NCBI GenBank assembly: GCA_965247995.1
Contig: OZ252041.1
Span: 1,894,695 to 1,958,694, forward strand
From: JASLZO01 sp965247995
GTDB lineage: Bacteria > Chloroflexota > Dehalococcoidia > UBA6926
Reading direction: 5' to 3'
DNA length: 64,000 nucleotides
Below the pieces are notes generated by a model. The model saw only the letters and a list, made by a program, of their open reading frames with translations. It was not told the origin of the DNA and made no database searches. The position numbers and the translations under genes were made by a program. This document shows positions 46,634 through 53,972 of this stretch, in pieces; position 1 is the first letter of the stretch, and the number at the start of each line of letters is the position of its first letter.

Positions 46634-47205
46634 ACGAAGGCCGAGTCCTTCATCCTTGACGTGTAATCCTTCCGAAGCTTGGCGACCTTCGGCTCGATGA
46701 TTACTTGGCAGTAGGGCGCGCTCGTGTTCCGTTGGTAGTACTGCTGGTGGTAGTCCTCCGCCGCATAGAACGTTGCGAGCGGTGCTACCTCAGTGACGAT
46801 CGGATTGGGCCATACGCCCTGCTCCGTCAGTTCGGCGATGACGGATTCGCAGATGTCCTTCTGTTCCGGCGAGTCGTAGTAGACGGCGGAGCGGTACTGT
46901 GGTCCAACGTCAGGCGCCTGCATGTTGAGCGTTGTGGGGTCATGAAACGCGAAGAACAGTCCAAGGATGTCTCGGTATGGGATGACCGCAGGCAAGAACG
47001 TCACCTGCACCGCTTCCGCGTGGCCGGTTCGACCAGTGCACACCTGCTCGTAGGTTGGGTTCTCGACGTGCCCGCCTGTGTACCCCGATACGACCTGCGT
47101 GACCCCTTCGATCCGTTCGAGCACGGCCTCGATGCACCAGAAGCACCCACCGGCAATGGTGGCCGTTTCCGTTCTGGTCGCGTCGGTACCAGGCTGCTGA
47201 TCCAT
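46630..47205 (-). CDS. msrA: Peptide methionine-S-sulfoxide reductase A
   Basis: MsrA (191 residues) repairs S-form methionine sulfoxide in proteins. The catalytic Cys21 is in GGCFWCIEAVLERIEGV, followed by GYTGGHVENPTYEQVCTGRTGHAEAVQV, and the C-terminal motif YHQQYYQRN. Cys here is a normal codon, unlike the TGA in the FrnE-like gene. It sits near the Fe-S genes, consistent with oxidative stress defence. Confidence 0.95.
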   Translation of the reverse strand: MDQQPGTDATRTETATIAGGCFWCIEAVLERIEGVTQVVSGYTGGHVENPTYEQVCTGRTGHAEAVQVTFLPAVIPYRDILGLFFAFHDPTTLNMQAPDVGPQYRSAVYYDSPEQKDICESVIAELTEQGVWPNPIVTEVAPLATFYAAEDYHQQYYQRNTSAPYCQVIIEPKVAKLRKDYTSRMKDSAFV

Positions 47206-47319
47206 AGTGTGTCCTCCACGATTTGGCGATCCTGAGACGCCTGTGCCCAGTGTACGCCGGCCACCAATCGGATTGCTGTGCTACGATGCAAGAGCGGTCT
47301 GGGTGTCGCTCCCCACTGA

Positions 47320-47973
47320 ATGTACTATCTCGATCTTCACTCGCACTCAGTAGCCTCTGACGACTCTAGGGCGACCACCGAACAGTATCTGAAATGGGTG
47401 GGTTCGTTGCGTAAGCGCGGCCACCAAGTCGATGGGATCGTCCTCACTGAGCACCGACAGTTCGACGTCGATACGGACTATTCCGCGCTGGCAGCAGCAT
47501 ACGGCGCGTCGGTTTTCAAGGGTTCCGAACTCGATACCCGACACGGCCACTTCCTGGTCTATGGCGTCACCCCGGACCTGATGCGCGCGGTCGATTTCGC
47601 GGATGTGCACATGGATTCGAGGCGCCTGGTCGAGTCTGCCGAAAAATATGGTGGTATCGCCGTGCCGGCGCACCCTGGCCGCGGAGGAATCGGGTTCGCG
47701 GAGTGGTCCGGGCGCGGCGCCGACCTGCCGGACGTTCGGGTCGTCGAACGCCTGAACGGCGGCAACCGGCCCGAGGAAGCCGCTCGCGCGGACGAGTTCG
47801 TGCGAGAACACCACTACACCGGTATTGGAGGCAGCGATGCGCATTTCGTCAGTGGGATCGCGAAGTGTCTCACTGAGTTCTCGGCGTTGCCGACAAACGA
47901 ATTCGAGCTGGCCGAGGCGCTTCGGGCGCGTGAGTGCCGTGCTGTCCACCTCGAAGACACCGGCCGAGACTAG
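47320..47973 (+). CDS. PHP-domain metal-dependent phosphoesterase-like protein
   Basis: The protein has 217 residues. PHP motifs: DLHSHSVASDDSR (first metal-binding His pair, about 5), TEHRQFD at about 44, GSELDTRHGHFLVYG, VPAHPGRGG, and the final GGSDAHF. This set of His/Asp residues binds two or three metals. Substrate is unknown (histidinol-phosphatase or nucleotide phosphatase-like). TGC-TACGAT at 47279-47287 is a possible extended -10 promoter. Confidence 0.85.
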   Translation: MYYLDLHSHSVASDDSRATTEQYLKWVGSLRKRGHQVDGIVLTEHRQFDVDTDYSALAAAYGASVFKGSELDTRHGHFLVYGVTPDLMRAVDFADVHMDSRRLVESAEKYGGIAVPAHPGRGGIGFAEWSGRGADLPDVRVVERLNGGNRPEEAARADEFVREHHYTGIGGSDAHFVSGIAKCLTEFSALPTNEFELAEALRARECRAVHLEDTGRD

Positions 47974-47997
47974 TCAGCAGGGAGGAAGGAACGACAC

Positions 47998-48483
47998 GTG
48001 GCATCACCGATTCCCCGCCTCACGTTCAACGAGGCGACTCTTGGCGTCGAACAGCCCGCGGGAACCATCGCGATAACCGCTGACTTGATCCGCGAATACG
48101 CGAAGACGACTGGTCACCCTTTGCCGGACCCAACGTCCGGCGAACGTCTTCGAGTGCCCATCGCGATGTTGAATGCCTTCTTCAGTCGAGATGTCCAGAA
48201 ATCCGCTGATGTGAAGTTAGAGGGCGCTTCGGTCGGATTGAACGCCGGCCGGGCCGTGGAGGTCCACACGCCCTTGTTTGAAGGCGATGTCTTGTCGCGC
48301 TCAGCCGTGTTGAGGGAGGTCTACACGAAGACGGGACGGTCCGGAACGATGGCGTTCGAGGTGTGGGAAATCCTCTTCAAGGACGCCGCGGGGTCCGTGG
48401 TCGCCCGCGCTCGGGACTCCATGGTCTATCGCGCGCCCGGGTCGGGCTCCCCACCCGCGGGAAGTGAGTCGAACGATGGCTAA
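47998..48483 (+). CDS. MaoC-like (FAS1-type) half dehydratase, first subunit
   Basis: The protein has 161 residues and a GTG start, with GGGAGGAAGG upstream. The hot-dog fold is shown by IAITADLIREYAKTTG near 25 and the central GRAVEVHTPLFEGDVLSRSAVLREVYTKTGRSGTMAF. This is the N-terminal hot-dog type of the FAS1-like dehydratase. It overlaps the second half-protein, so the pair may form a heterodimeric (3R)-hydroxyacyl-thioester dehydratase like HadA/HadB. Substrate acyl chain is unknown. Confidence 0.8.
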   Translation: MASPIPRLTFNEATLGVEQPAGTIAITADLIREYAKTTGHPLPDPTSGERLRVPIAMLNAFFSRDVQKSADVKLEGASVGLNAGRAVEVHTPLFEGDVLSRSAVLREVYTKTGRSGTMAFEVWEILFKDAAGSVVARARDSMVYRAPGSGSPPAGSESNDG

Positions 48484-48934
48484 CGATGTGGTCGACGTTG
48501 GCGACGAGGTCCCCGAGATGGAGTGGACTCCAGATGCGGGGTTCGTGCGGGCGATGATGCACCTTTCGGGGTGGCTTGCTCAGGGCGACTCCCCCAGCAC
48601 GGACCGGATGATGTCGCAGCCCAACCGTTTTACCGACGAGGACGCCGCACGGAGCGAGGGCTTCCAGAACCTGATCGTCCCGGGAAACTTGGGCATGATG
48701 GCGATGGAGACTGCGGTCCAACGGTGGCTACCAGAAGCGCGCATCCGCAAGCTCGATTGTGTGTTCAGGCAACCCCTGACTCAAGGACAGACCGTTCGTG
48801 CGGGCGGTGTCGTAACCGACCGACAGGAGGAGGATGGGGCCGCCATCCTGGAGTTGGACGTGTATCTGGTCCGCGACGATGGGCAGCGGCCTCAGGGCGG
48901 TACGGCGGTCGTCGAACTTCCGTTATCGAGCTGA
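48476..48934 (+). CDS. MaoC-like half dehydratase, second subunit
   Basis: The protein is 152 residues from ATG 48476; its start codon lies inside the last codons of the partner gene. It has the MaoC-type elements VPEMEWTPDAGFVRAMMHLSG, then PNLGMMAMETAVQRWLP and RIRKLDCVFRQPLTQGQTVRAGGVVTDRQ. The classical catalytic Asp-His dyad of MaoC is not obvious in either half, so activity is uncertain. Coupled translation suggests equal subunit amounts. Confidence 0.75.
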   Translation: MANDVVDVGDEVPEMEWTPDAGFVRAMMHLSGWLAQGDSPSTDRMMSQPNRFTDEDAARSEGFQNLIVPGNLGMMAMETAVQRWLPEARIRKLDCVFRQPLTQGQTVRAGGVVTDRQEEDGAAILELDVYLVRDDGQRPQGGTAVVELPLSS

Positions 48935-48969
48935 TCGGAGCCTGGTCACAATCTCAAAGGGGAAAATGA

Positions 48970-49497
48970 ATGGCGGTCTATAGCGTGAATGGCATGACAC
49001 CGAAGATTGACCCGACGGCGTGGATTGCGCCGTCGGCGTCCGTGATTGGCGATGTCGAGATCGGCGCCAACTGCAGCATCTGGTTCGGGGCGACGCTTCG
49101 GGGAGACTCCGGCAAGATCGTGATCGGTGAGAACACGAACGTCCAAGACGGCGCTGTCATTCATGAGGAAACGACCATCGGTAAGAACTGCGTGATTGCG
49201 CATATGACACTGACGCATCGTGTGGTCGCTGGAGATGATGTGCTCATCGCCAACGGCGCGACGGTCGTCGGCGCAATGGGAGCGCCGGTGAAGATCGGCG
49301 ATGGCGCCATTGTTGGCGCGGGTTCCCTCGTTACTGCTGGGACCGAAATTGAGCCGAACAAGCTCGTCATGGGGAGCCCAGCGAGGCCGGCCCGAGACGT
49401 TGATGACCGGCTCCGAATGGTCCGCGAGGGACCCTTGCGCGCCTACCTGCGGAGCAAAGACAACTACAAGGGCGAGACCTTCAAGCAGGTCGGCTGA
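48970..49497 (+). CDS. Gamma-carbonic-anhydrase-family (YrdA/PaaY-like) protein
   Basis: The protein has 175 residues, a left-handed beta-helix trimer with repeated IGDxxxIG hexapeptides (SVIGDVEIGANCSIWFGATL, IVIGENTNVQDGAVIHEE, IGKNCVIAHMTLTH). Histidines in VIHEE and AHMTLTH could be the zinc ligands, though their spacing differs from the usual set, and the last, LTH, may fill a site. It may act as a carbonic anhydrase or a CoA-thioesterase (as PaaY); its position after MaoC-like genes suits the latter. Confidence 0.87.
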   Translation: MAVYSVNGMTPKIDPTAWIAPSASVIGDVEIGANCSIWFGATLRGDSGKIVIGENTNVQDGAVIHEETTIGKNCVIAHMTLTHRVVAGDDVLIANGATVVGAMGAPVKIGDGAIVGAGSLVTAGTEIEPNKLVMGSPARPARDVDDRLRMVREGPLRAYLRSKDNYKGETFKQVG

Positions 49498-49509
49498 TCT
49501 GTGGCCGCC

Positions 49510-49920
49510 CTACCCTCCCGTTGTTGGTCCGGGCTGCTGCTCATTGTGGAGATGCTCGGTCACCGCTAGGACCGCGTTATAGACGTATGCGATGTACTCA
49601 TGGAGTGGCAGGTCCAACGGCCTGATCTCCTCGCGTCGGTCCGCGTACTCCTGGACGCCGATGGTCTCAAACGTTGCGCGGACGACCAGCTCGTAGATCT
49701 CGCCGTCCGGGCAGACGACGATCGGTCCGCGTTCCGGGGATTCCATCTCGCGCGGTTCGACCTCAATGGCCTCGAGCGGCGACATGGGAAACACGGACGG
49801 GAACTTCGGGATCTGCTGAATTGCGTTCAACAAGGTCTCGCGCAACTCGGCGACGCTGCGTTGCAGCACGGCGTCGCTCCGGGCGCGAAGGGTCAAGGGA
49901 TCGAGGAGTGGTCGTTCCAT
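49510..49920 (-). CDS. Hypothetical protein
   Basis: The protein has 136 residues and no family that I recognise. It starts at ATG 49920 with GGAG seven bases upstream. It is acidic, without membrane segments, with a Pro-rich beta region (VEPREMESPERGPIVVCPDGEIYELVVRATFETIG) and a helix-rich end (EYIAYVYNAVLAVTEHLHNEQ). Convergent with the gamma-CA gene at a distance of 12 bases. Confidence 0.6.
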   Translation of the reverse strand: MERPLLDPLTLRARSDAVLQRSVAELRETLLNAIQQIPKFPSVFPMSPLEAIEVEPREMESPERGPIVVCPDGEIYELVVRATFETIGVQEYADRREEIRPLDLPLHEYIAYVYNAVLAVTEHLHNEQQPGPTTGG

Positions 49921-49985
49921 TGGAATCTCCGGGACGTCGTCTGAGACTGGCGGCGGGTGGCCATCAGTATAGATGGGCGCGTTTC

Positions 49986-50014
49986 TTGTTCCCTATCTGG
50001 CCCGACCGTATACT
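49986..50014 (+). promoter_or_regulatory. Promoter of tRNA-Met
   Basis: TTGTTC (49986-49991), 17 bases, TATACT (50009-50014), then a GGGC discriminator identical to the suf promoter. The tRNA starts 23 bases after the -10 box. Confidence 0.65.
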
Positions 50015-50036
50015 GGGCCTCCGTTTGGACCGTTCT

Positions 50037-50111
50037 GGCAACGTAGCTCAGCGGCAGAGCGGGCGCTTCATAAGCGCTAGGTCGTAGGTTCGAGCCCTAC
50101 CGTTGCCACCA
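50037..50111 (+). tRNA. tRNA-Met (anticodon CAT)
   Basis: All four stems fold: acceptor GGCAACG/CGTTGCC, D stem GCTC/GAGC, anticodon stem 50062-50066/50074-50078 with loop TTCATAA (anticodon CAT, 50069-50071), and T stem GTAGG/CCTAC. CCA is encoded. The first pair is G-C, not the C-A mismatch of an initiator, so it is an elongator Met or an Ile2 (lysidine) tRNA. Confidence 0.95.
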
Positions 50112-50551
50112 AGGATGTGTCCCGTGCGTATCGCGGGCCAAGGTGCCGCTTCGGGCGGCCGACCCCCATGCGATGCAGCTTGAGCAAGAAGTTCCGACTT
50201 GCACGTCAGTGAGTGCCCCCACGGGATCCCGAATAACAGCACCGAGATCCACCGAATGGCAAACGCCAGAGGACTAAGAACGTGGAATCAGTGGCCTCCA
50301 GAACCGCTCATCCTAGGACGACGATTTCGCCGTTCATACCGGCCGTGTTGAAGACGGCCGCGGTGGAGAGTGCCCGGAGGTCCCGGCGGCGAATAGCTGA
50401 GGTGTCGAACCGTCGCACCACCCGTTCGATTAGGTAATCGTGCCGAGGTCGCACTTGCATCCGACCAGAATCCATAATGTCCAGTGCTGTGGCCAATATG
50501 CAGGGTCAGTCTTTGTTTCGATCCAGTATTGACCCGTCACACACAACCCCC
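50112..50551. other. Gap after tRNA-Met with a possible gene remnant
   Basis: This 440-base stretch holds one small minus-strand frame, 50308-50496 (62 codons, ATG, ending ...NGEIVVLG), with no recognised family. It may be the tail of a degraded gene (it is Arg-rich and has no SD). I see no terminator for the tRNA, no repeat and no att-like copy of the tRNA 3' end. Confidence 0.35.
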
Positions 50552-51415
50552 TTATGCGAGGGCGATGGGTACCACCGGGGCGCCAGTCGCATTAACAATT
50601 GGCAGCGGCGAAGCAGCGAACAAGAATTCATAAACCTGATCTGCCGCGAGCCCTTCGAGGTCTAGATTCTCGATCAGCAAGATCCCGTAGTCCCGCAGCG
50701 CTCGAGGGTGAAGTGGAAGCGGCGCGGAACGGTTCGGAATCCACTCCACTCCCGGATTGTCTGCGCCGAGCGCAACGACACCGTTTGCATTGAGCCATTC
50801 AGCGCTGGCCACGTTTGGTCCCGGCTCACCGGAGTCCCATAGTGCGCGGTCACGTCCAAATACGCGATGCCAGCCGGTACGGACTAGAAGCACGTCTCCA
50901 CTTTCTATCTCGATACCTTCAGAACGCAGGCAGGCCTCTAGCTCTTCCGCGGTGATGGCGCCGTCTGCAGGCATCAGGTGTTCCACGCCGCGAAACCGCG
51001 CGACATCGGCCATGACACCTCGAGTAACTATTGAGCCCACCTGTTGAATGTTCGCCCAGGTGACGCCGCCGGAGGGGCTAATGCTGTCAACGCTCCGGCC
51101 GTTCCACAGCTTCCCGTCGCCCCAGACATGGCTCAACGCATCGATATGTGTCCCAGCGTGGGAAACGAGAACGACGATATCGTCGCCGCCTCCGGTCTGG
51201 CTCCGATTCTCGCCCCAGTAAGTGATACGCCAGGTTTCTTGGAAACCAGGATAGATGCGCTCACCGGGCCCCAATGGAACAGCCAGGTTGTATATCGCCC
51301 CGCGCCGGATCAGGCTGGCCGCTTTAAGGGCGTGTTCGGACGTGATCAAATTGAGCATGCCTCGCTGGTCCTCGGGCCCCCAGCGACCCCAATTCGACTC
51401 TGGTTGGTCGTTCAC
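50552..51415 (-). CDS. Cyclase-family (kynurenine-formamidase-like) hydrolase
   Basis: The protein is 287 residues from GTG 51415, chosen because AGGAGG lies six bases upstream (51427-51422); a longer in-frame ATG at 51445 is less likely. It shows the metal motif HAGTHIDALSHVWGDG (about 84-99, family HxGTHxDxPxH), and the cyclase-family elements MLNLITSEHALKAASLIRRG and DVLLVRTGWH, ENLDLEGL. Family members hydrolyse amides or lactones or act in polyketide cyclisation. It sits in the accessory catabolic block with crotonases on the same strand. Confidence 0.88.
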   Translation of the reverse strand: MNDQPESNWGRWGPEDQRGMLNLITSEHALKAASLIRRGAIYNLAVPLGPGERIYPGFQETWRITYWGENRSQTGGGDDIVVLVSHAGTHIDALSHVWGDGKLWNGRSVDSISPSGGVTWANIQQVGSIVTRGVMADVARFRGVEHLMPADGAITAEELEACLRSEGIEIESGDVLLVRTGWHRVFGRDRALWDSGEPGPNVASAEWLNANGVVALGADNPGVEWIPNRSAPLPLHPRALRDYGILLIENLDLEGLAADQVYEFLFAASPLPIVNATGAPVVPIALA

Positions 51416-51731
51416 GCGTAGCCTCCTTTTGTGTGTCCGATCCACTGTCGTCTATGGAGTCATGTGAATTGGTGCACTCTCTTGACCGCCTCTTGGAGCA
51501 ACAATCAACGGTCTCAATGACCGCGATCTTCATGTACACCCGTGCGGGCGGTCGCGGAGAGTCGGCGCGATGACAGAACGTTATCGCCGATGACCCCGGC
51601 TACCTCTAGCGTTCTCAGGGGTGGCTAATCGGCCGGACACGTGGCCCAGAGGCCAATATCGACTAGCGCCGCAGTAACTACCTCTCGGTCGGGCATACGA
51701 CGGTTGGCCCGGGACGAGTCAATCTACGCCC
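51416..51731. other. Intergenic stretch, nothing certain
   Basis: About 315 bases between the cyclase and the first crotonase, both on the minus strand. It holds the Shine-Dalgarno of the cyclase at its left end. No convincing promoter, hairpin with T-run, RNA gene or coding frame was seen. Confidence 0.5.
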
Positions 51732-52637
51732 CTAGCTGCCTCGCTCTGATCGGGGGCCGAACGGCTCCGGTTGGAAAGGCCCGTCGCGCGTTTGGAGGTA
51801 CTCTCGTAATCCGCCACGATCATACGCTTCATCGAGAGGACGGGCCCATTCTTCCCGCTTGGACATGTGGATCATCGCCTGAAGCTCAGCGTTCATGTCG
51901 AGGGCGTTTCGAAGACCCATCATCTCAAGGCCTCTGGTCACAATCTGCAAATTCATCTTGACTGTCTCGGGAGCGACCAAGGCGATCCGCTCGCCCAGCC
52001 TCAACGCGGCCTCGACGTGCTCGCCTACTGGGACGACGGCGTTCACACCCCCCATCCGATACATCTCCTGGGCATCCACATGGTCTCCGGTGAGCCCGTA
52101 TCGAAGGGCGTTAATGTGGCCGATCTTCAGGGTCCAAAAGAAGCTGGTCTCGGCTTGCATCCGAACCTCAGCTTGCGCGAAGACCGCATCCTCGGCGGCA
52201 ACAATCATGTGGCAGGCCATGACATACATTGAAGCCCCGCCTATGCAATAGCCGTGGATCGCCGCGATGACGGGTTTCGTCAGTTCCCAGATCCGCAGAT
52301 ACGCATCGACGTCGAACCGGTCATGGATCCTGGTGATATCGAGTCTCTCCGAGATGTTTTCGTCCGCCCTCAGGCCGGCAGGCCATACGGTTGGCGGCGC
52401 ATCGGTCCGGGACATGTCCATGTCATATCCAGCGGAAAATGCCCTGCCGGCTCCCGCCAGGACCACGTAACGGACATCCGGGTCGTTTTGGGCTTCGGTT
52501 AACGCCGCTTTCAGGTCCCCTACCATCCCCGAGTCGACGCCTGGACCGCTAATGCTGTTGAGTTTCTCGGGCCTGTTGAGCGTAATCAGTACGCCTTTCC
52601 GTTGCTTCTCGAACAGCAAGGTTTCGTAACTGGGCAT
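51732..52637 (-). CDS. Enoyl-CoA hydratase/isomerase-family protein (crotonase) 1
   Basis: The protein has 301 residues. Crotonase-fold motifs: LITLNRPEKLNSIS, YVVLAGAGRAFSAGYDMDM and IAAIHGYCIGGASMYVMACHMIVAAEDAVFAQAEVRM, which form the oxyanion hole. The first catalytic Glu of true hydratases (GGGCELA) is Met here, while the second (AQAEV) is kept. It shares the tail EYLQTRDGPFQPEPFGPRS with the neighbour, so both arose by duplication. Substrate unknown; the fold also covers isomerases, hydrolases and decarboxylases. Confidence 0.87.
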   Translation of the reverse strand: MPSYETLLFEKQRKGVLITLNRPEKLNSISGPGVDSGMVGDLKAALTEAQNDPDVRYVVLAGAGRAFSAGYDMDMSRTDAPPTVWPAGLRADENISERLDITRIHDRFDVDAYLRIWELTKPVIAAIHGYCIGGASMYVMACHMIVAAEDAVFAQAEVRMQAETSFFWTLKIGHINALRYGLTGDHVDAQEMYRMGGVNAVVPVGEHVEAALRLGERIALVAPETVKMNLQIVTRGLEMMGLRNALDMNAELQAMIHMSKREEWARPLDEAYDRGGLREYLQTRDGPFQPEPFGPRSERGS

Positions 52638-52664
52638 CCTACCTCCCTCGTGATTCGTGGCTCG

Positions 52665-53588
52665 CTAGCTCTCCGTTTGCCTCGACCGTGGACCGAAGGG
52701 CTCAGGTATGAAAGGCCCGTCCCTCACGCTGAGATACTCGCGCAGACCCCCTCGCTCGCGGGCCTCGTCAAGAGGCTTCTGAGTCTCTTCACGCGTAGAC
52801 GGGTACGCACTAAGGTCCGCCCAGCGCTTCATTGCTTCGCGGAGGCCCATGATCTCCAACCCTTCAGTAACGATCTGAAGATTTATCGCTACGGTCTCTG
52901 GCGGCACCAATGCAATCCGCTCGACTCGCTTGAAGCACTCTTCCAGGAGTTCCTCTCGGGGAACGACCTTATTCACGTAGCCCAGGCGCAGCGCCTCCTG
53001 CGCGTCAATGTGGTCGCCGGTCAGGCCGTACCACACCGCATTCTTGTATCCGGACGCCAGAACGTCTAGGAAGATGTGCGTCGCTCCCATCCGGACTTCG
53101 GATTGCCCGAATGTTGCGTCTTCAGAAGCAACCGCCATATGGCTCGCCAATACATACCACGTAGCCGCACCGATGCACCAACCGTGAACGGCCGCGATCA
53201 CGGGCTTGGAAAGCTCAAAGATGTTCATGATGCGGCTGAGTTCCCATCGGAAGCTGGCCCGTGCATCATGGAGCGTTTGAGATGCGCTCTTTCCTTCTGG
53301 CAGGCCGGAAGGCCATGCTGTCGCGCCTCGCGGCGACTGCATGTCCATACCTGCGGAGAAAGCACGTCCGGCGCCATTCAGGACGATTGCGCGGATCTCC
53401 GGGTCGTTTTCGGCCTTCCTCAACGCTTGGTAGAGCTCGTCTATCAGAAGAGAACTGAATCCGTTCAGCCGCTCCGGCCGATTGAGGGTTATCAGCACTC
53501 CTTGCCGCATCTTCTCGTAAAGAAGAGTTCGGGGCGGCCATGGCCGTGGAACATCTTTATCGAATTCGTCAGGATTCTCGGTTGCCAT
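52665..53588 (-). CDS. Enoyl-CoA hydratase/isomerase-family protein (crotonase) 2
   Basis: The protein is 307 residues from ATG 53588 (GGGGGG upstream), shorter than the maximal frame. Motifs LITLNRPERLNGFS, VLNGAGRAFSAGMDM and CIGAATWYVLASHMAVASEDATFGQSEVRM. Trp stands at the first catalytic Glu position and the second Glu is retained. The tail ends VRDGPFIPEPFGPRS like its paralogue. It is first in the crotonase pair; 27 bases separate it from the next. A good promoter and a palindrome lie upstream. Confidence 0.88.
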   Translation of the reverse strand: MATENPDEFDKDVPRPWPPRTLLYEKMRQGVLITLNRPERLNGFSSLLIDELYQALRKAENDPEIRAIVLNGAGRAFSAGMDMQSPRGATAWPSGLPEGKSASQTLHDARASFRWELSRIMNIFELSKPVIAAVHGWCIGAATWYVLASHMAVASEDATFGQSEVRMGATHIFLDVLASGYKNAVWYGLTGDHIDAQEALRLGYVNKVVPREELLEECFKRVERIALVPPETVAINLQIVTEGLEIMGLREAMKRWADLSAYPSTREETQKPLDEARERGGLREYLSVRDGPFIPEPFGPRSRQTES

Positions 53589-53645
53589 ACACCCCCCTGG
53601 GAACCCTCCGCGACACGTCGCGCTACGCTCATTTGAATCCATGCG

Positions 53646-53712
53646 AGAGTAGAAACCTCCGTGATTTCCGTCAAGTTGGCGCGCGTCAGCGATGATTATG
53701 ATCTAGTCATAA
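53646..53712 (-). promoter_or_regulatory. Promoter and 17-bp palindrome of the crotonase genes
   Basis: On the minus strand TTGACG (53674-53669), 17 bases, TACTCT (53651-53646). Upstream, TTATGA-TCTAG-TCATAA (53696-53712) is a perfect palindrome between these genes and the divergent solute-binding gene. It has the shape of a regulator operator. Confidence 0.6.
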
Positions 53713-53819
53713 CTATGTCGCTGCGCGTTGTTCATGCGGCAAAGAGCAATCTGATGCGTCGCGCTGGCGCGTTCCAACAGATGAGGTCTGTAACCGGTTC
53801 CGTCGACAAGAGAAAGTGT

Positions 53820-53849
53820 TTGACACAGATTATGTGCGAATGATATGCT
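53820..53849 (+). promoter_or_regulatory. Promoter of the solute-binding lipoprotein
   Basis: TTGACA (53820-53825), 18 bases, TATGCT (53844-53849) preceded by TGA. This is the best -35 match in the window. The leader to ATG 53973 is about 115 bases. Confidence 0.6.
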
Positions 53850-53972
53850 TGACGGGTTTGCGTGTCTTGGTTTCGTATATGGCTTGTACGTGAGCGCGAT
53901 CTGAACCGGTGTTTGTCGTTGCCGGGATCTTTTCCTCAGTCGTCGGGAGTTGGGGGACAGGGAGAGCAAGTT

